From NCBI GenBank assembly GCA_963575745.1, contig CAUYUJ010001447.1, positions 1,070,180 through 1,134,179 of the forward strand: a stretch of DNA of 64,000 nucleotides, read 5' to 3'. This DNA comes from Prorocentrum cordatum (taxonomy: Eukaryota > Sar > Dinophyceae > Prorocentrales > Prorocentraceae). Below, in pieces: positions 49,291-60,562 of this stretch. The position numbers and the translations under genes are program-made. Position 1 is the first letter of the stretch. Every line of letters begins with the position of its first letter. The notes under the pieces were generated by a model that did not search any database, was not told the origin of the DNA, and was given only the letters and a program-made list of their open reading frames with translations.

Positions 49291-50084
49291 CGCGGTTCGC
49301 CCGTCTCACGCGATTCGCGACGCCATGGGGAGTTCTCCCTCGATCGTCCCGCTGGCCCTGCGGTACTCACAACTGCAGGTGGTTGGGGGCTCGGTCCTTA
49401 GACAGGATATGTTCTGGGGGAACAACGGAACCTCTGGGTAAGAAGCGCTCCATTTCTCTCGATCGCAACGGCCAAAAACTCTGTACGCGGCGCGCCCTGG
49501 CGCACAGTCCGTGCAGCCGAGCGAACACTCGACCCGTAGAGAGAGGACGTGGGGCAAGCGGGCTGGATCCCGATCAACCTGGACAAATCGCGACCGAATG
49601 AAACGGATCAGAAACCAGCGCATGCCCCTCAGTAGCCTCATAGTAGGACTCCAGACGCGAATCATTTCGGTAATAGCCAGAAACTGAAGGACCTGCTTAT
49701 ATGGATACATGTGTTCGGGGAGCCAGCATGCGCGCCGGCGTTGGGAGTATTACGCGTTTCGTTTGTATAGTTGCGCTTGCGACAACAATTGCAGAGGCTG
49801 ATGTGCGGCAGCGCGGTGACGTGCGGACAGCGGTTCAGTTCATCGTGTATAGACGCAAGCCGCATCAGAACACACATCACTAAACTACATGTAAACCACA
49901 CATCAATATTGCCCAATTGGATACAAGCGGGGCAACGCAATTCGCCGCAATCAAGAAATTATCCCGGCAAAGCAACCTAACAGCGATGTGTAGGAGCATA
50001 TCTGGAAGCATTCCCCTTAAGATTCAAATGAGAATCCAGTTGTAGAATCCTGTTGTTCTCGCAGTCGTAGTCGCATTCGCGATG
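49291..50084. other. Unique stretch right of array B
   Basis: Mixed composition, no tandem repeat, domain or RNA gene recognised. It ends in an AGTCGCAGTCGCA short repeat just before the CAGCCT array. Confidence 0.4.
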
Positions 50085-50436
50085 ACAGTCGCAGTAGCAA
50101 CGGCAGTCGCAGTCACAGCCTCAGCCTCAGCCTGCCTCAGCCTCAGCCTCAGCCTGCCTCAGCCTCAGCCTGCCTCAGCCTCAGCCTCGGCCTGCTTCAG
50201 CCTGAGCCTCAGTCTGCCTTCAGCCTCGGCCTCAGCCTCAGCCTGCCTCAGCCTCAGCCTGCATCAGCCTCAGCCTCAGCCTCAGCCTGCCTCAGCATCA
50301 GCCTGCCTCAGCCTCAGCCTCAGCCTGCCTCAGCCTCAGCCTCAGCCTGCTTCAGCCTCAGCCTCAGTCTGCCTTCAGCCTCGGCCTCAGCCTCAGCCTG
50401 CCTCGGCCGCAGCATCAGCCTGCCTTAGCATTCAAA
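50085..50436 (+). repeat. (CAGCCT)n minisatellite
   Basis: CCTCAGCCTCAGCCTGCCTCAG-type units (6-bp CAGCCT with TGC insertions) in a higher-order period of about 25-60 bp, preceded by GCAGTAGCAACGGCAGTCGC. Ser-Ala-Ser or Pro-Gln frames are artefacts. Confidence 0.9.
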
Positions 50437-50850
50437 ATGTGGCCCAGGAGTGGAATTCTGGGAACTAGAAGAACACGAAGTGGCCTACAGTTGGCTCCAG
50501 GCATTCAAAATCATGCCCAGGAATGGAGTTCTGGGAACTCGAAAAGCACGAAGTGGCCTACAGTTGGCTCCTGGCATTCAAAATCATGCCCAGGAATGGA
50601 GTTCTGGGAACTCGAAGAGCACGAAGTGGCCTGCAGTTGGCTCCGGGCATTCAAAATGTGGCCCGGGAATGGAGTTCTGGGAAGTCGAAGAGCACGAAGT
50701 GGCCTACAGTTGGCTCCTGGCATTCAATATCATGCCCGGGAATGGAGTTCTGGGAAGTCGAAGAGCACGAAGTGGCCTACAGTTGGCTCCAGGCATTCAG
50801 AATGTGGCCCGGGAATGGAGTTCTGAGAGGTCGAAGAGCACGAAGTGTGT
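50437..50850 (+). repeat. 73-bp tandem array, about 5.5 units
   Basis: 'GGAGTTCTGGGAA' recurs at 50525, 50598, 50671, 50744 and 50817, a period of exactly 73 bp, with 'GAGCACGAAGTGGCCTACAG' and 'TTGGCTCCAGGCATTCAAAA' between. Units alternate two variants (AATCATGCCCAGGAATGG and AATGTGGCCCGGGAATGG). As 73 is not a multiple of three, the stop-free frame cycles through three peptides. Confidence 0.93.
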
Positions 50851-52189
50851 GACTGTTTGCGAAAAAACGAATTCGGACACGAGTTCGGACACAGCTCCCC
50901 GGATGCCGCCCAGACCCCCCTGTGGAGTCATCTGCTGCTCTATTTTGACACCACTAGAAACCTATCAGTCTTCGCTGTTAGGTAAAAGCGCAAACAACGC
51001 ACAACATACACATCATTCCCATGCACGTCCTTCCAAGCCGTCCTCCCCCTCCCCTTCGTCCCATTAAACCCAGGTGGTACCAGCCCATCCCCGCAAAGAT
51101 TGGCATGCCTTAGTGTTCCACAAAGAGCAAGACACCCTTCCTACACATCCACCCGAACCGTCACAGCGTCAGCGTCGGAGTGGCCTCGGAAGGTATCGAT
51201 CCGAAATCGCTTGAAAAACGCATGCGCGCCCACTCCGCGTCTCTTCTCCCGGCGAACGTCGGCCTGCCATCCTATTTGCGCAGTCGTGAACTGACCGCTG
51301 CTGCTGCGCACAGCCTTAGAAACAGGTCGATCGCAATGTCCACACACGCATATACGGATTCACAGCAGGAGCAGCAGTGGGAAGAGGAGGAGGAGGAGGA
51401 AGAGGAGGACCCATCAGGCAAATCCAACGACTCCTCGCTACTGGGGTCAAACGCGACGCCCAAGCCCCCCTGTCCTCCACCCTCTGCTCCCCCCCAAACG
51501 TACGCTCCCCCTTCTGCCCCTCCCGCGCCCCCCTTTTCTCTTCCTCCCGCTCCTCCTCCTCCTCCTCCTCCTCCTCCTCGTCCTCCTGCTCCTCCTGCTG
51601 CTGCTCCTGCTCCTCCTCCTGCTGATGCATGAATCTCCTGAGACCTGACCTGATTTTATCCACGCAGTCCTCGCTCTCCGACAACAACAATATAGCTGAA
51701 AAGTTTATTGGGCGTGACTCCGGCACAACAGCTGTCTCCTGAAATACACTGGCCCCATGTGCGATTCCGATCGACGTGTTGTTTTGAGTTTCCCGTGTCG
51801 GCACCCTCCTGACCAGTCTGGCCCTTGGCCAGCCAAAGCTCAGAGGCTCAGCTGAGGCATGCCCTGATGCGAGTTGAGCTTGTATCCTTGCCGTCGTTGT
51901 TTCTCCTAGTTTGTTTGTGTTGTTCTCTCTCTCTCTCTGTTGCGACATTCACGTGGTGTTCCACTACTTTGGGTGGCTTTCATGACTTCCTGTATTCCTC
52001 CTCCTCTTCCTCCTGCTCCCTCTTCAGACGGTGGACCTCTAGAGGTCTGAGAGAACGCGTTTCACGGGCACTTGCCTGGGGAACATTCGGCGGCGCGTTT
52101 CGAACCGGGGGGTGGGCCCCCCCAAACCCTCGGCGCCGTCGATCAAAACCAGGGGGACTCCCCACACCGCAAACCCCCCCCCTCCCAAA
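50851..52189. other. Unique stretch with short GGA and CTC runs
   Basis: GGA-rich at about 51383-51410, CTC/CTGCTC at about 51545-51625, and CTCTCTCTC near 51926. No gene is supported. Confidence 0.4.
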
Positions 52190-52440
52190 CCCCCCCCCCT
52201 CTCCAAAGGGAGAGGGGGAGGTTCAAAACTCCCACCCCCCTCGGCGCCGGCGCCTGCGCTGGCGGCCGCCAGCAGCGCCCACGGCGGGGACGCAACGACA
52301 ATGACCAGAGGCAGCCCAGTGGGGGGAGGAGGCGGGGGTTCAAACCCCCCCCGCCCCCCCTCACGCCGGCGCCGGCGCTGGCGGCGGCCAGCAGCGCCGG
52401 CGCTGGCGCCGGCGACGGCGGGGACGCAGCGACACTTACC
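52190..52440 (+). repeat. ~128-bp tandem duplication, C-rich and GCCGGCG-rich
   Basis: 'GGTTCAAAACTCCCACCCCC' ... 'GGCGCCGGCGCCTGCGCTGG' ... 'GCGGGGACGCAACGACA' is followed by 'GGGTTCAAACCCCCCCCGCC' ... 'CGCCGGCGCCGGCGCTGGCG' ... 'GCGGGGACGCAGCGACA'. GGCGCCGGCGCC-type palindromes dominate each unit. Confidence 0.75.
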
Positions 52441-52715
52441 AACACTACCACCACCACCACAACTACTACCACCACCACCGCCGCCTCAACCCTCCACCAC
52501 CACCACCACAAACAGCACCACACAACCACCACCACCACCACAGCCACCACCACCACCACAACCACCACAACAATCAATTCACACCACCACCAACCACAAA
52601 AACCACCACCACTAACACCACACACCAACACAATCGTACCCACACCACTACCACCAAGCCCACAACCACACAAACCACCAACACACCATCACCACCACCT
52701 ACCACCACAAAACCA
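52441..52715 (+). repeat. (ACC)n microsatellite, degenerate
   Basis: CACCACCAC and ACAACCACC repeats with ACAA breaks to about 52715. The plus strand is almost free of G. Confidence 0.92.
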
Positions 52716-53269
52716 TCGTCGTCTCGTCGACGTCCCGCCCGCGCGGACGCCGAAGTGGCCAAAACTCTGTTGAGGGCTGTTTCTTGAGGGAGGGGGGGGA
52801 GTTTGTGTGCCTTGGCCCTGCTTACTCTCTGCTCCTCTCCCTCTCCTCTCCCTCTGAGCCTATGCTGCCGACGATCGGGAAGGTTCAGGTACTCCCATAA
52901 TGTCCTCGGCGAGGCGCAGCTGCTGGAACACAAGCAGGGAAACGAGAAAACCCTTCATAAGAACGGACGGGAACACATCAGAGAACCCCCCGGAGGGATG
53001 AGACGACGAAGACGAGAATATCGACGGCGACGACGAAGACGACGACGACGACGAAGACGACGACGAAAAATAGTCTGGCGAAGAACCCAATCCACTCCAA
53101 ATAAGAGGCGACTATGAACAGGACCGCTCAAATCACACGAATAATTGGAGGGGCCTGCAGCTTCCAAGAACGCGTCGCAAAAATGTCAAACCACGGTTAA
53201 CGTTCTGCATTCACGTACGCACTCTCACGACGCCAGGCGAAGTCAACCTCTGAGGACACAGGTGGAGCG
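52716..53269. other. Unique stretch with a GAC run
   Basis: (GAC/GAA)n at about 53000-53070 and GAGAGGG-type text near 52835. No gene is supported. Confidence 0.4.
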
Positions 53270-54500
53270 CTCCCTGGGGGGGGCAGAAAACGTGTGAGGT
53301 GTGTGCCGAAATAGAAGCCGCGGCGCCATGCGGATGCACCCACTGCGGCCTTCGGCGGAGCTCCCTGGGAGGCAGGAGCTGTGAAAGGGGCGTGACGAAA
53401 TTGGCACGGCGACGCCATGCGGACGCACCAACCGCGTCCCTCGGTGGAGCCCCCTGGGAAGGAAAGGTGTGCCAAAATGGGCGCGGCGGTGCCATGCGGC
53501 CACACCTGCTGCGGCCCGCGGTGGAGCTCCAAGGGAGGTCGGAGAAGTTTGGGGCGTGTGCCGAAAAAGGCGCCGCGGCGCCATGCGGACGCACCCGCTG
53601 AGGCCTTCGGTGCAGCTCTATGAATGGCCCGAAACATGTGAGGGCTGTGCCGAGATGGTCGCGGGCACAATATGCGGACCACCCACTGGGGCCATGTGTG
53701 GAACTCCCTGGGAGGCAGAAGACGTAACGGATGTGCCGAAATGGGCACGGGACGCCATGCAGACGCACCCACTGGGGCCATGGGTGGAGCTCCCTGGGAG
53801 GTAGGGAGCGTGTGACAGGTGGGCGGGGACGCCACGCGGACGCACCCACTGGGGCCCCAGGTGGAGCTCACCTCGGGGCATGAAACACGTGAGAGGTGTG
53901 CCGACATGAGAATGGGGACGCCATTCGGACGCACCCGCTGGGGTCCTCGGTCGAGCTCACAAAAAGCCAGAAACGTGTGAGTGGTGTGCCGAAATAAGCG
54001 CGGCAACGCCATGCGGACGCACCCGCTGGGGCCCTCGGGCGAGCTCGCAGAAAGCCAGAAACGTGTGAGTGGTGTGCCGAAATAAGCGCGGAAGCGCCAT
54101 GCGGACGCACCCGCTGGGGCCATCGGTGGAGCTACCTGGGGGGCTGGAAACGTGTGAGGGGTGAGCCAGAAGAGGCGCGAGGACGCCATGCGGACGCACC
54201 CACTGGGGCCATGGGCTGAGTTCCCTGAATGGCAGAGAAAATGCGAGTGGCGTGCTGAAATGAACGCGGGGACGCCATGCGGACGCACCCACTGGGGCCC
54301 CAGATGGAGCTCCCTGAAAAGCAGAAACGAACGTGGGAGAAATTAGCGCGGCGAAGGACCCGACCATATGCAGTTGTAAATACCGCAATCGTGGATACCA
54401 TCTTCGCCCGCGCTACGTATGGGGCCACGAACCGCGCGATGGTCGCGCCGACACCCGCGGCGGGGCACACGATGCGAACGAAGACGATAGGTCTGCGTGA
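53270..54500 (+). repeat. ~89-bp unit array C, about twelve units, with leader-like block
   Basis: Units carry 'ACGTGTGAGGGGTGTGCCGA', 'CGCCATGCGGACGCACCCAC', 'TGGGGCC' and 'GGTGGAGCTCCCTGGGAGGC'. At about 54350 the array is interrupted by 'GGCGAAGGACCCGACCATAT' + 'GCAGTTGTAAATACCG', the leader seen before arrays E and F, followed by one or two degenerate units (TATGGGGCCACGAACCGCGC). So a second element may begin there. Confidence 0.85.
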
Positions 54501-55064
54501 GAGAGACTGAGAGAGGGCGAGTATGAGCGCGAGCGAATCTGATTGTGAATGAGTCTTCGCGCGCGCGAGTCAGCGCGCGAAAGTGTCTACGCCCATGTCG
54601 GCCCGCCCCCCACGAGGATCACGCCCGCTTCCTTCCGTTCTTTCCGTGCGGCGCCGCGCCCGCGCACGCCAGTGTCCAAGGCTACGGGCGCGGCGCCGCG
54701 CGGAGTCCCCGCGACCCGCGCCAGTCGCCCCGAAGGGGTCCTGGCGACGCGCGCGGGTCGTCCGCTGCGCGGGGCAGAAAGAGCTAGCTGGCTGGCCGAC
54801 AGCGGGCAAGGCTCTGGCCGCTGGGCAGAACGACGACGGGGGCGAGCGAGGCGCTGGGCAGAGCGCAGCATGGAGTTCCCACGACGCGCGCTGGTCGCCC
54901 CGAGAGGGTCTCAGCGACGCGCGCGGGAAGCCCGCGGCGCCAGGTCAAAAAGTCAGACCGTCGAGAGACGCGAGTCTCGGGCGGGCCGCTCCTCAGGTCA
55001 TGCCTCGCGGAGAAACCCGGTGAAGCCCAGCTCCCTGGCGAGGGCCGTCGCCTCTCGGGCGTGC
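54501..55064. other. GC-rich stretch with a diverged duplication
   Basis: 'GCGACCCGCGCCAGTCGCCC' ... 'GGTCCTGGCGACGCGCGCGG' (54700-54755) resembles 'CGACGCGCGCTGGTCGCCCC' ... 'GGTCTCAGCGACGCGCGCGG' (54881-54930). No gene is supported. Confidence 0.45.
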
Positions 55065-56225
55065 CAACATGGGGCGGCGCCGCCATGCGAGTTCCGCAAC
55101 TGGGACCTCAGGTGGAGCTCCTTTTGAAGGAGGCGGCAACGCCATGCGAGTTCCGCCACTGGGACCTCAGGTGGAGCTCCCGATGGGGCCACGAAGCGTG
55201 TGAGGAGAGCGCCAAAATCGGTCGGGGCCGCCATGCGAACCCTGCCAGTGGGGCCTTCGGTGGGGCTCCCTATGAGAGCACGAACCGTGTGAGGGGTGTG
55301 AACAAATGTGGCAGGGCCGCCATGCGAACCCTGCTACTGGGGCCTTCGGTGGACCTCCCTATAGGGCCACGAAACGTGTGAGGGGTGTGCCAAAATGGGG
55401 CGGCGCCGTTCTGCGAGGTCCGCCACTGGCGCCTTCGGTGGACCTCCCTATGGGGACACGAAAAGTGTGAGAGGTGTGCCAAAATGGGGCGGCGCCGTCC
55501 CGCGAGCCCCGCCACTGGAACCTTAGGTGAAACTCCATATGGGGCCACGAAACGCGTGAGGGGCGTGCCAAAATTTGGCGGGGATGCCATACAACATCCA
55601 CCACTAGGACCTTAGGTGAAGCTCCCCAGAAGGCAACGAAACGTGCGAACGGTGTGCCACAATGGGGCGGAGATGCCATGCGAACTTCCCCACTGGGACC
55701 TTTGGTGGAGCTCCCTTTGGGGCCACGAAACGTGTGGGGGGTGTACCAGAATAGGGCGGGGATGCCGTGCGAGTTCCGCCACTGGGACCGTAGGTGGAGC
55801 TCCCTATGGGGCCACGAAGCGTATGAGAGGTGTACCAAAATGGGGCAGGGATGCCATGCGAGCTCCGCCATTGGGACCATAAGTGGAGCTCCCTATGGGG
55901 CCACGAAGCGTGTGAGGGGTGTACCAAAATGGGGCAGGGATGCCATGCGAGCTGCCCCACTGGGACCTTAAGTGGAGCTCCCTATGGGGCCACGAAGCGT
56001 GTGAGGGGCGTACCAACATGGGGCGGGGATGCCATGAGAGCTCCGCCACTGGGACCGTAGTGGGAGCCTCTGATGGGGCAACGAAACGTGTGAGGGGTGT
56101 GCCTAAACAGCGAGACATGCGGAGGGCAGAGGCAAGGAGGGGGAGGAGGAGGGAGAGGAGGAGGAGAACGCGGGGACCGTCTCTTCAAAACGAGGGCCCA
56201 ACACCACAGGATGGTCGGGAAAAAC
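55065..56225 (+). repeat. ~89-bp unit array D with trailer
   Basis: About eleven units with exact 89-bp spacing at the right end ('CTCCCTATGGGGCCACGAAG' at 55800, 55889 and 55978). Core words are GGTGTGCCAAAATGGGGCGG, ATGCCATGCGAGCTCCGCCA and CTGGGACC. After the last unit a GGAGGAGG sector is followed by the trailer 'GCGGGGACCGTCTCTTCAAA' + 'ACGAGGGCCCAACACCACAG' + 'GATGGTCGGGAA' (56165-56222). Confidence 0.88.
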
Positions 56226-56500
56226 AAAGAAGATGAGGAAGAGGGAGGAGGGAAGAGAGAGGAGGGAGGAGGGAGGAGGGATGATGAGGAGGAGGAGGAG
56301 AAGGAGCAGGAGGAGGAGGAGGAGGAGGAGGAGGTGGATGAGGAGAAGGAGGAGGAGGAGGAGGAGGAGGAGGAGGAGGAGGAGGAGGAGGAGGGAGGAG
56401 GTCTAGGAGGGAGGAGGAGCGGGAGCGAGGTGAGGTGAGGACGCACGGCACTGCGCAGTTTCAAAACGAGAACCCAACACACAGGGTGGTTGGTAACCAC
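56226..56500 (+). repeat. GGA tract and second partial trailer
   Basis: A GGA/GAGG tract (56235-56435) ends at 'GCGCAGTTTCAAAACGAGAA' + 'CCCAACACACAGGGTGGTTG' (56452-56495), a diverged trailer copy. Trailer, purine tract and trailer thus alternate. Confidence 0.75.
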
Positions 56501-56517
56501 AGAATTCGGAACCCTCA

Positions 56518-56620
56518 AAAGTCTGCGTTGATTTCTTGGATCAGCGCTGGACCCCCCTCACTGGCGGGCGGCGCTGGAGGCGCCACTAAGGGAGTCCAGT
56601 GCCGATGCAGTGTATCTCTA
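56518..56620 (+). mobile_element. Hairpin element family, copy 3 (truncated)
   Basis: 'GTTGATTTCTTGGATCAGCG' ... 'CTGGACCCCCCTCACTGGCG' ... 'GGCGCTGGAGGCGCC' ... 'TCCAGTGCCGATGCA'. Arms are shorter than in the copy at 12532, and the outer ATAAACA ends are missing. Confidence 0.6.
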
Positions 56621-56799
56621 TGAAGCTGTTTCTAGGCAGCCACATGTTGGAGTCTACCTCTGCAAATCAGATTTCAGAAGAACCCGCTGGATTCCAGAAC
56701 TTGAGAACACCTGCAGCCGAGCGAATCCCTGCGGGAGCCTCCGATACCCCAGCGCCAATTGGAACCGCATGGGGTAAATGGTTCGATAGCGGTCGCACA

Positions 56800-56985
56800 T
56801 CTTTCTCTTGCGAGACGACGCCCCGACGCCACCCGGCGCCACGACGCCCCGACGGCGGCTCCGGTGGCCTCCAGCGCACCGCGCCTCGCCGCGCCCTCCG
56901 CCCGCATCGCCTCCAGGTCCGCGCGCATCTGCACGAGCTCCCGGGAGCTGTCCAGGGACTCCTCCCGTCGCCCCCCCGGCCGTCC
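56800..56985 (-). CDS. Coiled-coil exon-like segment
   Basis: The minus strand reads EESLDSSRELVQMRADLEAM, then RAEGAARRGALEATGAAVGA, an acidic/basic amphipathic helix. It has no own start or stop, and the surrounding frames are Arg/Gly-rich shadows. Unassigned. Confidence 0.3.
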
Positions 56986-57057
56986 AAGACGCCCAAGAGC
57001 AATGAAGAATCACGGCGGGCCTCCGGGGGCCCTTGCTTGTCCTCGGGACAGGTAACA

Positions 57058-59060
57058 TTATCCTGGCGAAGGGCCCAACCATGTGCAGTTCTGAGTAACG
57101 CTTTGTGGGTGCCGCTTTCGGTGGAGCCACGAAACGCGTGAGGGACGTGCCGTAATGGGTGGTGGCTGACGCATGCGGGTGGTGCCACTGGGGCCTTCGG
57201 TGGAGCTCCCTATGGGCCACGACACGCTGTACTGGGTCCGGCGGGCGCGTGCGGGCGGTGCCCCTCGCTGGAGCTCACGATAAGGCCACGAGACGCTGTA
57301 CTGGTTGGGGGAGACGCATGCGGGCGGTGCCACTGGGGTGAGCTCCCTGCGGGGCCACGAAGCGCTGTACTGGGTGGTGGCCGCCGCATGCGGGCGGTGC
57401 CAGTGGGGGCTTCGGTGGAGCTCCCTATGGGGACACGAAACGCTGTACTGGGAGGGGGGGGCGTATGCGGGCGGTGCCACTGGGGCCTCTCGTTGGAGAT
57501 CCCTATGGGCCCGCGGAGCGCTGTACTGGGTGGGGGGTCGCATGCGGGCGGACCGCTGGAGCTCCCTATGGTGCCACGAAGCGTTCTACCGGGTTGGGTG
57601 GACGCATGCGGGCGGTGCCACTGGGGCTTGGTGGAACTCCAAATCACTGGGGCCGCGAAGTGCAATACTGGGTGGTGGACGACGCATGCGGGCGGTGCCA
57701 CTGGGGTCATTTTACGCAGCTCCATATGGGACCACGAAACGCTGTACTGGATGATGGCTGACGCATGCCATGCGGGTGGTGCCACTGGGGCCTTCGCTGG
57801 AGCTCCCTTTATGGGGCCACGAAGCGCTGTCCTGGGTGGTGGCTGACGCAGGTGCCACTGGGACCTTCGGTGGAGCCCCTTTATGGGACCACGTAACGCG
57901 GTACTGGGTTGTGGCTGACACACGGCTGTGCCACTGGCACCGTCGGTGGAGTTTCCTATGTGGCTGCGAACCGCTGAACTGGGTGGTGGCTGACGCATGC
58001 GGACGGTGCCACTGGGGCCTTCGGTGGAGCTCCCTATGGGGCCACGAAACGCTGTGCTGGGTGATGGCTGACGCATGCGGGTGGTGTCACTGTAGCCTTC
58101 GGTGGAGCCCCCTTATGGGCCCACGAAGCGATGTCCTGGGTGGTGTCTGACGCGTGCGGGCGGTGCCACTGGGGCCTTCGGTGTAGCCCCCTTATGGGGC
58201 CACGAAGCGCTGTCCTGGGTGGTGACTGACGCATGCGGGCGGTGCCACTGGGACCTTCGGTAGAGCCCCCTACGGGACCACGAGTCGCTGTACTGCGTGG
58301 TGGCTGACGCATGCGGGCGGTGCCACTGGGACCTTCGGTGGAGTCCCTACATGGGACCACGAAACGCTGTACTGGGTGATGGCTGGCGCATGCCATGCGG
58401 GTGGTGCCGCTGGGGCCTTCGGTGGAGCCTTTTTTATGGGGCGACGAAACGCTGTGATGGGTGGTGGCTGACGTATGCCGGCGGTGCAACTGGGGCCTTC
58501 GGTGGAGCCCCCTTATGGGACCACGTAGCGCGGTACTGGGTTGTGGCTGACACACGGCGGTGCCACTGGCACCGTCGGCGGAGTTTCCTATGGGGCCTCG
58601 AACCGCTATACTGGGTGGTGGCTGACGCATGCGGGCGGTGCCACTGGGGCCTTCGCTGGAGCTCCCTATGGGGCCACGAAGCGCTGTGCTGGGTGGCCGC
58701 TGACGCATGCGGGCGGTGCCACTGGGGCCTTCGGTAGAGCCCCCTAATGGGGCCACGAAGCGCTGTACTGGATGATTGCTGGCGCATGCCATGCGGGTGG
58801 TGCCACTGGGGCCTTCGGTGGAGCTCCCTTTATTGGGGCCACGAAACGCTGTCCTGGGTGGTGGCCGACGCATGCGAGCGGTCCCACTGGGGGCCTTCGC
58901 TGGAGCCCCCTGATGGGGCCACGAAACGCTGTGCTGGGTGATGGCTGACGCATGCGGGCGGTGGAGGGGGGGGGGCGAGGAGGAAGGAAGGAGGAAGGGA
59001 ACGCGGGGACCGTCTCTTCAAAACGAGGACCCAACACCACAAGTCGGTTGGGAAGAACAA
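57058..59060 (+). repeat. ~80-90 bp unit array E with leader and trailer
   Basis: The leader 'CTGGCGAAGGGCCCAACCAT' + 'GTGCAGTTCTGAG' (57065-57098) is followed by about 22 units with 'CACGAAACGCTGTACTGGGT', 'GGTGGCTGACGCATGCGGGC' and 'GGTGCCACTGGGGCCTTCGG' + 'TGGAGCTCCC'. Units differ from array D in the CGCTGTACTGG segment, and some use AGCCCCCTTATGGG. The array ends at about 58965, followed by 'GGAACGCGGGGACCGTCTCT' + 'TCAAAACGAGGACCCAACAC' + 'CACAAGTCGGTTGGGAA' (58998-59054). It is the only array here with both caps clear. Confidence 0.88.
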
Positions 59061-60205
59061 TCTCAGCATGAAACGCCGGTCCAGAGGCCATGGCTCGAGC
59101 CCTCTGAGGGCCGAGGTCAAAATATAAAAATGCCGTCTGGGGTTTGGGGCAGAAGGAAAGCAGCGGCAGGAAGCGCTGCTGGTTGTTCACCGCTTGGGCC
59201 ATCCGAGGCCTGGACCCCTTTCCCACCAACTCCGGGCGGGGGCCTCTTTCTCGCGCATCGCCCACCCACCGCCCGACCCCGTCGGGCCCCGTAGAGGGTG
59301 ATGTTGTGATGCACCAGGACGTTGGCGAGCCCGAGAAACATGCAGCCGCGGGCCACATGGCGGATTTCGGAAACCCCGAACCCAAGAACGTTTTCATCGC
59401 TTGGGGGAACACCTTTTACTTCCGCCGTCTTCCGCCAGCCTTCCGCCAGCCTTCCGCCTGCCTTCCGCCGGCTTCCGCCAGCGGAGGCGGCCTCGTTTTA
59501 CTTTCGCAGCCCTTCCGCTGCCTTCCGCCGGGGACGAGATGGCATCTCCTTCGGCCCTCGAAGGCGAGCCCTTTTTGGAACGCCCCAAATCATTCTCCAC
59601 TCTAGAGCTGCGTTTTCTGCGGCGGGACCTGGTGAAGTCCTGGTCTGTTAAACGCTTTCTTTCACACAAACTCACTGCAGACAAGCAGTCTTAGTGACCC
59701 GCATTCGTCACATCACTGGCCTGTTCTTCAGAGCCTCCCAGACACCGCGGGGAGAAATAGCGGTCATCATCCCGACTGGGTCTATTGGTGTGTGGCATGC
59801 TGGTTGCCATTTGGTGCGCAAGCACACCCCTCATCGGATTGCCACGATGGGGACTGGCACGGAAACCGAGCACCCACCAGGGAAGAGTTTACAACGGACG
59901 TGCGAGACTCGCAAAATACATGCGACTCAAACTAAACGATGCGAAAACCGCACATCAAAGAACCCTGAGCGACTTTTGTTCAGTCGCCACATCCCCTGCT
60001 AGCTGAAACGAGAAACTAAGCGTGCGGTTCTAGCGCAGACCTTGGCAGTGCGTCAACAAAAGACCAGCAACGACGAAATATCAGAGAAATCACGCATTGT
60101 CCGAATACGCGGGCGGACGCCTCGATATCAGAGCAGGATGATGTACGAGTGCGCACACTGCTTCAAATGGTTCAAGGAACGCACCGCTCCATGGCGTCGC
60201 AAACA
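59061..60205. other. Unique stretch with GCCTTCCGCCA minisatellite
   Basis: A 10-12 bp repeat (CTTCCGCCAGC, CTTCCGCCTGC, CTTCCGCCGG) occupies about 59418-59480, with strays to 59530. No other structure or gene was recognised. Confidence 0.5.
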
Positions 60206-60545
60206 TTATCCCCTTCCTTCCCATCCTCCCCGTCGTCCTCCTTCTCCGCCTCGGCCTGCGTCTCCTCCGACGTATCGTCCCCATCCTTCTCCCACACATC
60301 GCTCCTTCTCCACACATCGCTCTCCCATCTGATCCCCTCTACACCCTCCCCCCTCTTGTACATTGTCGTGCCTTCATGTATTCCTTCTCCCTCCTCCCCT
60401 CCTCCGCCCCGCCCGCAAGTCTCACTCCATCCCCTCCTCCTCCCCTCACATCATCCTTCCTTCCCATCCTTCTTCCCTGTCTACTTCCGTCCCCTCCCCT
60501 CCCCTTACACGTATTCCTCTCCTCCCCCCCCGCTCGGACACCCGC
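60206..60545 (-). repeat. Pyrimidine-rich sector, no fixed unit
   Basis: About 340 bp of C/T-rich sequence (CCTTCC, CTCCTC, CCCCTCC) with a CACATCGCTC(T/C) duplication near 60295-60325. It precedes the leader of array F. Confidence 0.6.
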
Positions 60546-60562
60546 TGGCGGCTCGAAATGAG

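Noticed and set aside
52340-52360. tRNA-like GGGGTTCAAACCCC word
   Set aside because: It resembles a T-arm only. No acceptor, D or anticodon arm can be drawn around it, and it lies in a C-rich tandem duplication.
53197-58873. Minus-strand frames of 280-360 codons over the 80-90 bp arrays
   Set aside because: Similar frames exist on both strands and in several phases. The unit is 89 bp or variable, not a multiple of three, and nothing outside the arrays continues them.
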